This document shows positions 57,101 through 64,000 of a DNA stretch of 64,000 nt, piece after piece (position 1 is the first letter of the stretch; every line of letters begins with the position of its first letter). The stretch comes from Pseudoscleropodium purum (lineage: Eukaryota > Streptophyta > Bryopsida > Hypnales > Brachytheciaceae), in NCBI GenBank assembly GCA_963969395.1, contig OZ017795.1:13640001-13704000 (forward strand). The letters run 5' to 3'. Below the pieces are notes generated by a model that saw only the letters and a list, made by a program, of their open reading frames with translations, was not told the origin of the DNA and did not search any database. The position numbers and the translations under genes are program-made.

Positions 57101-60100
57101 TTTTCAAGCATGTAAATAACTTGTCTAGGAAAAATAATCCAAAGGAGAAACATCATTTTGGTCATTTTTTCATAGAAAAGTGAGCTTGTAAAGTGCAGCT
57201 GCCCGGCTTTTTGCAGGGCAAGAAAAATGATTTTAGTGAATTTGAGTGCTTATATCTTGCAATCCACGTGTTGGAAATGTTTGAAATTATTACCACATGT
57301 TATTGATACTACATAGTACAAGATCCTACGGTTACATGTGTCAATTTTTTTTTTTTTTTTTTAATTTTCTACTTATACTAAAGATGGCAATTTTTGAGCT
57401 TTTTAAGTGAAAATGTAATCATGGAACTTTAGGGGTTAATCCAAGTGTCTTTGAATGTTTAGAAGCAATTAGAAGTTCAAATTCCCAACATTTTGGATTA
57501 CAATGAACTTTGGCGGTTGTTTCTTCTCCATACAATGTCCATTTTCAATCATTTTTTTGGAAAAGTTGCACATCCTACTCTAGTTTATATGGATAAAAGT
57601 TCATATCAATTAAAAAAGTTATGAGTAAGTGAAAAGCATTTTAGTAGAAGGAGGTTCAAGCCTTATATGAGGTTTTTTTCAACTTTTCTTGCTATTTTCT
57701 GACATTTCAAAGCCATTTTACGAACACGTCGAGTCAATTGAACAATATTTTTTTTACTAATGTATTTGTATGTTGGTTTTAAATCATTTTATAGTTTCAA
57801 TTTTTTTTTCATTTGAGTAGGTTTAGAAATCGAATTAAATCGAATCACCTCCAAATGTGTTGCTAGGAAAATGTCAGTATCTTTTTTCAACACTAAAACA
57901 TTATAATCTTTCAATCTATGCAATCAAATGACTCCAAATTTGATTCACTACAAGATTGTACGGTTGAGATTTCTATACCTTAGTGATATTTAAATTTATA
58001 ACACTTCAAAAGCAATAATGTTTTTGAACCCAAAAGACCTTGGACAACAAAGGGTTAAATAACTAAGTTTTTTAATCTCATTCAATAGACATCCATCATC
58101 CAATGCAATAAACAACAAATTCACCCAAATTCATTCATCCCCATTCATCCTCTTTAGACTCATTTATAGCCATAAGTGTTTTTTCTAAACCACAGATATA
58201 GACATCTTATAGTGAAAACTTTTACATTTTTATCAAAATTTTCAAAAAATGGTCATTCTTCATTGCTCATTACTTGTTGCTCCATGTTTATACTTTAGCA
58301 ACCATGCCCTTCAATGTGAGGTTATATAGAAAATATATAGAAATACAAAATCGAAGAAAAATTGAAAATTGTATCTTTTTACCTATTCATGAAAAGGATC
58401 TTGTAGCTCGAGCAATTGAACTTTTCATTACACATATTTTACAAGTAAGCACAAGTTTTACATACACCATCTCATTTTATCTCCTAAAAGAAGCAAGAGA
58501 TCCAACATTTATCTAATTTATCTTTTGATTTTTAAGGATACTTTTAAGTTCATCTTATAATGTACTAGATTTTAAATTGCAATTATAAATTAGTAGATTT
58601 TTAATTTTGATTCTCTAAAAGTACATTTCAAACTTTATAAATTATTCAATGTTGTTGTCTTTAAATTTTAAATGTAATTTCATCATAATTTTTTGTATTT
58701 TTTTAAATTTATTAATTTACAAATGAATCACAATTATGCAAGGCGATTATGATGATGTAAGGTGTATAAGTAATTCTCAAAGAAGATTCAAATTCTATTT
58801 TTTTTTTATATACTAGTTATCAACCTAAGCATATATTTTGCATTAATATTTCAAACTAAATTCTATATTTTCTAAGTTTCATTGAAATTTGAAATTGAGA
58901 TGCCCCCATGAGTACGTAGTGAGATAAAGAAATGTTATGAACTTGAACCACTTAGATCTCACAAATGTTAAAGATTCTGGATCAAACTTTTTCAACATAT
59001 TTTGGATAAATACAAGATTTTTCAATTACAATTTTCATCTTTTGCAATTCTTTCCATCTAAAAATTTTGATCCAAAAATGTCTAAACTTCAAGCTTAGAA
59101 TCTAAAAGAATTATTTACCAAAATGTGTCTAAACTTCCTTGAGCACATAGAATCTACTCTTCTAATTTCAATTCAAATTGCATACTAAAAAGTAAATTTT
59201 GCCTACTAATTTCTAATTGTATGTTGGAAACATGATTGGCGGTAATTGGTTTTGACAAATTGCAATGCATGATTGATTTCTATCATTTCATAGTATAAAA
59301 TTAAACAGTGTAAGCGTAAAATCTAATTAAATTTAACAAAAAAATAGATAATTTCAAAATATTTTGCAATAAAAAGTGATTAATATTGTGATTAGACATG
59401 GAGTGAGAATTTTCATGTTGGATTATCAAAAAGTGGCAACCACATAGGGGTCATATTAGTGCTCTCTCATTAGAAAATACTGTAGAGGATTGTTTCTTAT
59501 AAGCATTGAGAATTCAATTATAAATACTTCCTTGTGTGTACTAGAAAAAAATTAAATCTTATACTACATTTCCAAATCCACATTTGCATGTCAAGGAATT
59601 TTTTCCAATCAAGATATAATTAATGTCAGTCAACAACTTTCATAATACTTTTGAAAGTTTATTTCATCAAGAGCCAAAAAAAATTCACATTTCTAAAATT
59701 AAACCTAAATCTTAAACCCTAAACCCTAAATAAGAAGATGTACACAAGCATTTTCATTTTCATTTTTACACTCACAAGTCTAATATGCAACTCAAATAAA
59801 TTAAAAACTTCCTATTCTCCTTGTCACATGAATTCACACCCTTCATAGATCACAAAGCAAGAATAGACAATGATGGAGAGACTTTAAAGTACAAGAGCTT
59901 GTTGTGAAGCATGCAATATGAACAAGCTTTTCATTTGGACATTTTCATCCTAAAATACAAGACCCAAGGAACCACAACAATTTTGAAAATAACAATTCTA
60001 ATAGTTTTGAAACACTTTTAGTAATTGAGAAATCAAAAGAATCACAAATAAAAATTTCAAAGGAAACTCTATAGCAATCCATACACAAAGTAACCCTTGT

Positions 60101-61789
60101 TGTTGAAATGTTGGAGAGGTCAATTCTATTAATATAAAACAACATCCCAATCCCCACAATTTAATTCAAGGTCATTGCAAGAAATATTGGTCCTATTCTT
60201 TGTCACAATGAGAATGATTTTCTTGTCATCTACCATAACTTTTGAAGCACAAGTCCAATAAACATGAAAATTTTACTGAAAATTTTTAACTTGATGTTAA
60301 TAATATCCTTTAATTTTTAGAAATTACAAAAATCAATTTATATTTTAAAATTATTTTTTGTTTATTTGTCACACCATAAGATTTAGGATTTTTTACTACA
60401 TTAGGAGCCCCCTAATTTAATGATTTAGAGCTGAAATTTTCATGGTCTATTTGCATAGTAGAAAAGCATAGTCATATCAAAGGAAATTTGAAAATATATT
60501 ATTTTATGTCTTCTACATGAGTGCAAACAACACTCCCATTGCGCTCTGTTTTTTAACATTGAAGATGGTTCTAAGATCATTCTTTTGTTGAAATCTCATC
60601 ACCATCAACTCATCCAAAATTAACAATTTTGATTTTTAAAAAATATTGTTTTTCCTATATTTTACAAATTAAAATGTCAAAAATACCTATTTTCATAAGT
60701 TTTTGCATTTTTCTAGTTTTCTCTACTTAGAGAATTTTTCTATGCTTTTCCTTCCTAGGGTAACTTCTTCTTGAAGGTGTGTACCTGAAACATTTTTTTC
60801 ACATTTAAAAAAATTACTTTTCTAATTATAAAGTGCTTTAAAAAAAAATCATGAATACCAGATGCAAAAACACTACCAAACAAGGCATTTTTTCTAGCAA
60901 TGATCCTTCACTACTATCATTTGAAGGTCCAAAATATTGTTCATAAGTGAAAAATTTACAAACTAGTAGTTCAATAGCATTTGTCCTAAGTATTTTAGGA
61001 AGATGATAAATACTATCAATGTTCTACTCTAACACAAAAGATGGTCAACATAGACACTACTAAAACTTTCATAGATTGACTACATTGGTAGCATCCACTT
61101 CTATAGCCATTGTCAAGTTGGGGTTGTGGAGGTCGCAATTCAATTCAGGATTAGCTAAGTCCCAACACAATGTGCAAATTTGGCGTGCTTCTCCAAGAAT
61201 GGTTAGCATAAGCGTATGAAACACAATTGTTGCCAAGAAGTCCTTCATCTTAAACATGATGACAATTTGTGACTAAATCTTTGCCAAGTATATTTATTGA
61301 TTAGTATAAATTCAAATCCCTTCTCCATGCTTTGTGTATTCTATGAAGCGTGTTGATAGCACACAACAAAAGCAATTGTACTACTACTTAGGTGTAATTC
61401 AAAAGATAGTCCTAAAGCAAACTTCTAAGGAACGCCAAACTACAAAAACCAAGGAGGTTGTGAACAATGGTTGCTACATGTATACATAGAAGACAAATGT
61501 CACATATACAAAAACTTGTGGACAAGATGCAACAAAAATATGAAAATACTATGCATGAACAAATTAGAAAATAGAAAATCCATACAATCTAATTACAACC
61601 AAGGCATGACAAAATTGAAGACAATTCAAAAGTAGGTTGTCAAAATGAAATAAAGAAAGATAATCAATATAAACAACTATATGGCTTACTTCTTGTGTTG
61701 TAGATTGCTAGAGGGAGGAAGAACTTGCAATTGCTAGTATCCGGCTAGGGAGCAAAGAGCGGAATGAAGATGTGAGAGGGCACTCTCCA
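54170..61789. other. 7.6 kb of AT-rich DNA without genes
   Basis: Composition drops sharply at about 54170, just upstream of RPS3A. No protein-like frame, tRNA or rRNA was recognised. Contents are a three-fold TCATCCATG run (about 55202-55228), a 219-bp tandem duplication (55312-55640), a poly-A tract near 55484-55503, a T run near 57346-57362 and a short telomere-like AAACCCTAAACCCTAAA (59714-59730). It is probably decayed transposon sequence. Confidence 0.6.
55312..55640 (+). repeat. Diverged 219-bp tandem duplication
   Basis: Units start at 55312 and 55531. Each has ATGGCTC, GATCCAA, TTTCTTGYT and CTTCTATTAATTTGG followed by TTTGAATTG/TTTGAAGTG. Further related ATGACTCC/AGGGGAC-type blocks occur to about 55790, so the array may extend in degenerate form. 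Confidence 0.65.
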
Positions 61790-62540
61790 ATTTAACCCCT
61801 AAAGTTCTAAGGCCTGGTTTAAAAAAAAAAAAACTCATTCAAAACTCCAATTCCTATTGTAAAGTATTGGAAACTCTTAAAAATTATTCTTTTTGCAAAT
61901 CTAATTGTAGGATCTTGCTCTAGACTAGTATAAAAATGTGTAAAAGAAATTTCAAAAACTTATACTAACTATATAGATTGCAAAATAATGGCATTTAAAA
62001 GTGATGAAAACAAAAAGAAATTTGCATTTTTCTTGACTAGATTATAAGACTTTTGAGTCTTCTTTACTTCAATTTTTTTATTAAATTTTTTTGTTAAAGA
62101 ATTGAGTTGACAAACTCAGAAAAAAATCAAAAAGGAAGACTTGATTTTCATTCTTTAAAAATTTATCAAGTAGAATTAGATTGGAGACTGAAGGGAAATC
62201 TAAATTCAATTAATATTTCTAAGAAAGAATTGAAACATACTAAAAATAATTATTTTATTTTTTCAAGATATTCTATAATTGCCTGCAAAATAAGAAGCTC
62301 CATGATGTTCACATCATGAATCCAATCAGGATGAGTCAAGTATAGCCTATGGAAATTATTTTTATTTCAATTTTTTGTGGTTTTAATTTATTGCCCAACA
62401 AATTAAAAAAACACTTATTGTGGCATTATTTTTTTGTCCCCAATGCTCATTGAAATAGAAATTATATTCGTATAAAGCTAAAGTGTTTCTCTATCTTTAA
62501 AAAAAATTCAAAATAATCTTGTCAAAAATTAGGGTTTCAT
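61790..62540 (+). repeat. Dispersed repeat R3, copy 2
   Basis: Collinear with 7460-8250 in the same orientation over most of its length, with many substitutions and small gaps. A 70-codon frame inside (62107-62319) is not conserved in copy 1, so it is not taken as a gene. Confidence 0.65.
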
Positions 62541-62703
62541 AAGCCCATCCAAAATCCTGAGTGTTCGTCAAGGGGGCTTAGGACTTTAGAGGCTAAATAG
62601 TCACAAAGACCCCTACCAATGAGATTTGGACTTTGTGGCCAACACCTTGCTACCACCATTCAATGGGCACTAGGCATATGTCCACTACCACTAAAAAATA
62701 TAC

Positions 62704-62864
62704 ACTAGAAGGAAACTATGTTAGCTTCAACAAAAAATGTCATTTAGATTTTGTTAAAAACCTTGTTTTCAACACGTTCCAACACATTCCACGCATTTGA
62801 AACAGGGTTTTCAACAAAATCTAGATGACATTTTTTGTTGAAGCCAATGTAGTTTTCTTCTAGT
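62704..62864. repeat. 161-bp fold-back: ~66-bp imperfect inverted repeat
   Basis: Left arm 62704-62770 and right arm 62799-62864 pair along their full length with about eight mismatches by eye, around a 28-base loop. The centre of the arms, GCTTCAACAAAAAATGTCAT, pairs perfectly. The ends read ACTAGAAG...CTTCTAGT. It could be a small MITE or a hairpin RNA precursor. No target-site duplication is evident. Confidence 0.88.
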
Positions 62865-64000
62865 AATAGATTGTAGTTTGTTGAAAGGTTTTCAAGTCAC
62901 TTTAAATTATTCCATGATAATAAATTATGATAAAAGTTCTTTCGAAAATGTCCATTTTTAATTAAAGTGTCATTAAAACAAAAATCCAAAATAGTGGTGA
63001 AGCTTTGTGGCAATGAAAATTTTATTGAAATTGTTTATGAGAATGGAATTTTTTCATACTCTAGGTAGAACTTCATCTTATGTGCAAACACTGGGATTAT
63101 TATTTTTCCACTTTTCAATTACAATTAATTATATAGCCAATTTGCCAAGGTATACTTTCAACAACTTCAAGATTGGTGTTCAATAGGGATGATAGTAGAT
63201 CTATACTACTAAGAGAGGAATTTTTTGTTTTGCTCTATATGTGGTGGCATCTTGGATGTCAAACCAATTCAATGCAACTATTGAGCATTGTCAATTTCTA
63301 TTTATAAATGATTTTTTTTTGGCATAATAAAATATGATACTATGTAAACATGGTTAGTTTCAAATTGAAAAAAATCCACACTCAAGATAATATGATATTA
63401 AAGAATTGATGGTGTAATCTGAGGTTGTTAAGGATTCAATATTTGTCAGCAAATGCATTTGTTCATTTGTATTCAATTCAATATGTTTATTTTCCACATG
63501 AATAGGTGTTGTTATACATAAAGTATGTGCACTGGTAATCATCATTGTCTAAAATGTAACACCTACATTTTGGCTCAAAAAACAACACCAAGATATTGAT
63601 GGTCCATGATAAATACTACCAAAACATGAGAGCCTTGAATGGGCACCTGTCAATTTTGGTACACTTGCAAACACTAGTACTTAAAAATTTCATGATTTAT
63701 TCATATAATGTTAAAATAATGTATATTAAAGTGCATTGGAATCTTCATGTACTTGCCAATGAAATCCAAAATTAGTAACTTTTGTATTGTCATAGTAAGT
63801 ATGATGAGTTGCTATAATTGTATCAATTGTGGGTGCACTTACTTTGTGAGGATATCACAATGAAAGTGAATATTCTTGTATGGATGTACCAGGCCTTAGC
63901 TATGCATACACACCATTTGCCTCAATGCTATACATCCACCTTGAAATGCAAAGGCAAATTGTTTGTATAGTGGTCAGTAGTAAGTCTTTGTACTTCCTAT
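62865..64000. other. AT-rich window end without genes
   Basis: No gene was recognised. Near 63720-63780 a stretch with GTGCATTGGAATC and TACTTGCCAATG recalls part of R2 (GTGCATTGGAAGC and ACTTGCCAA near 30540-30565), so a further diverged R2 fragment may be present. Confidence 0.45.

Noticed and set aside
59714..59730. AAACCCTAAACCCTAAA, plant telomere-type repeats
   Set aside because: Only about two and a half units; too short to call an interstitial telomere or chromosome-fusion scar.
1..64000. CRISPR arrays, operons, ribosome-binding sites
   Set aside because: The window is eukaryotic nuclear DNA with spliced genes; the tandem repeats seen have no spacer architecture.

Overview
This is a nuclear genomic window from a land plant, probably a seedless one (moss-like bryophyte, or possibly a fern or lycophyte). 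Six plant genes with GT-AG introns can be read directly. Two encode chloroplast proteins (NDH subunit M and a fibrillin), which fixes the host as a photosynthetic streptophyte. The seedless placement is an inference. It rests on the gene-poor, very AT-rich spacers and on a giant-virus (NCLDV) gene remnant of the kind reported from moss and lycophyte genomes.

Layout. 0-4.1 kb: a cold/ABA-type RCI2 (PMP3) gene with an intron built of tandem repeats. 4.1-13.7 kb: AT-rich DNA with minisatellites, dispersed repeats and a decayed hAT-type transposase. 13.7-16.6 kb: a 2.5-kb NCLDV-like segment, bounded by 187-bp direct repeats, carrying a broken mRNA-capping enzyme and an intact unknown ORF. 17.8-20.9 kb: ndhM (minus). 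21-31.4 kb: AT-rich repeats without genes. 31.4-35.8 kb: an Alba-domain gene. 36.7-39.5 kb: a plastid fibrillin (FIB6 type). 39.5-46.4 kb: AT-rich, with a MITE and a second decayed hAT-type transposase. 46.4-54.1 kb: a CCCH/FG-repeat nucleoporin (CG1/Nup42 type, plus) converging on ribosomal protein eS1 (RPS3A, minus). 54.2-64 kb: AT-rich repeats without genes.

The host genes are unrelated housekeeping and stress genes lying in islands of more balanced base composition: a membrane protein, a plastid electron-transfer subunit, a nucleic-acid-binding protein, a plastoglobule-type protein, a nuclear-pore protein and a ribosomal protein. The main non-host signal is the viral segment. Its capping-enzyme reading frame is cut exactly at the right-hand repeat and broken by two stops and a frame change, yet long stretches stay open. 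The insertion is therefore fairly recent, or its decay has been slow. The AT-rich spacers are largely diverged transposon debris: at least four copies of a MITE family with CAYTARA-type ends, two hAT-type remnants and several dispersed repeat families. No tRNA, rRNA or CRISPR array was seen.
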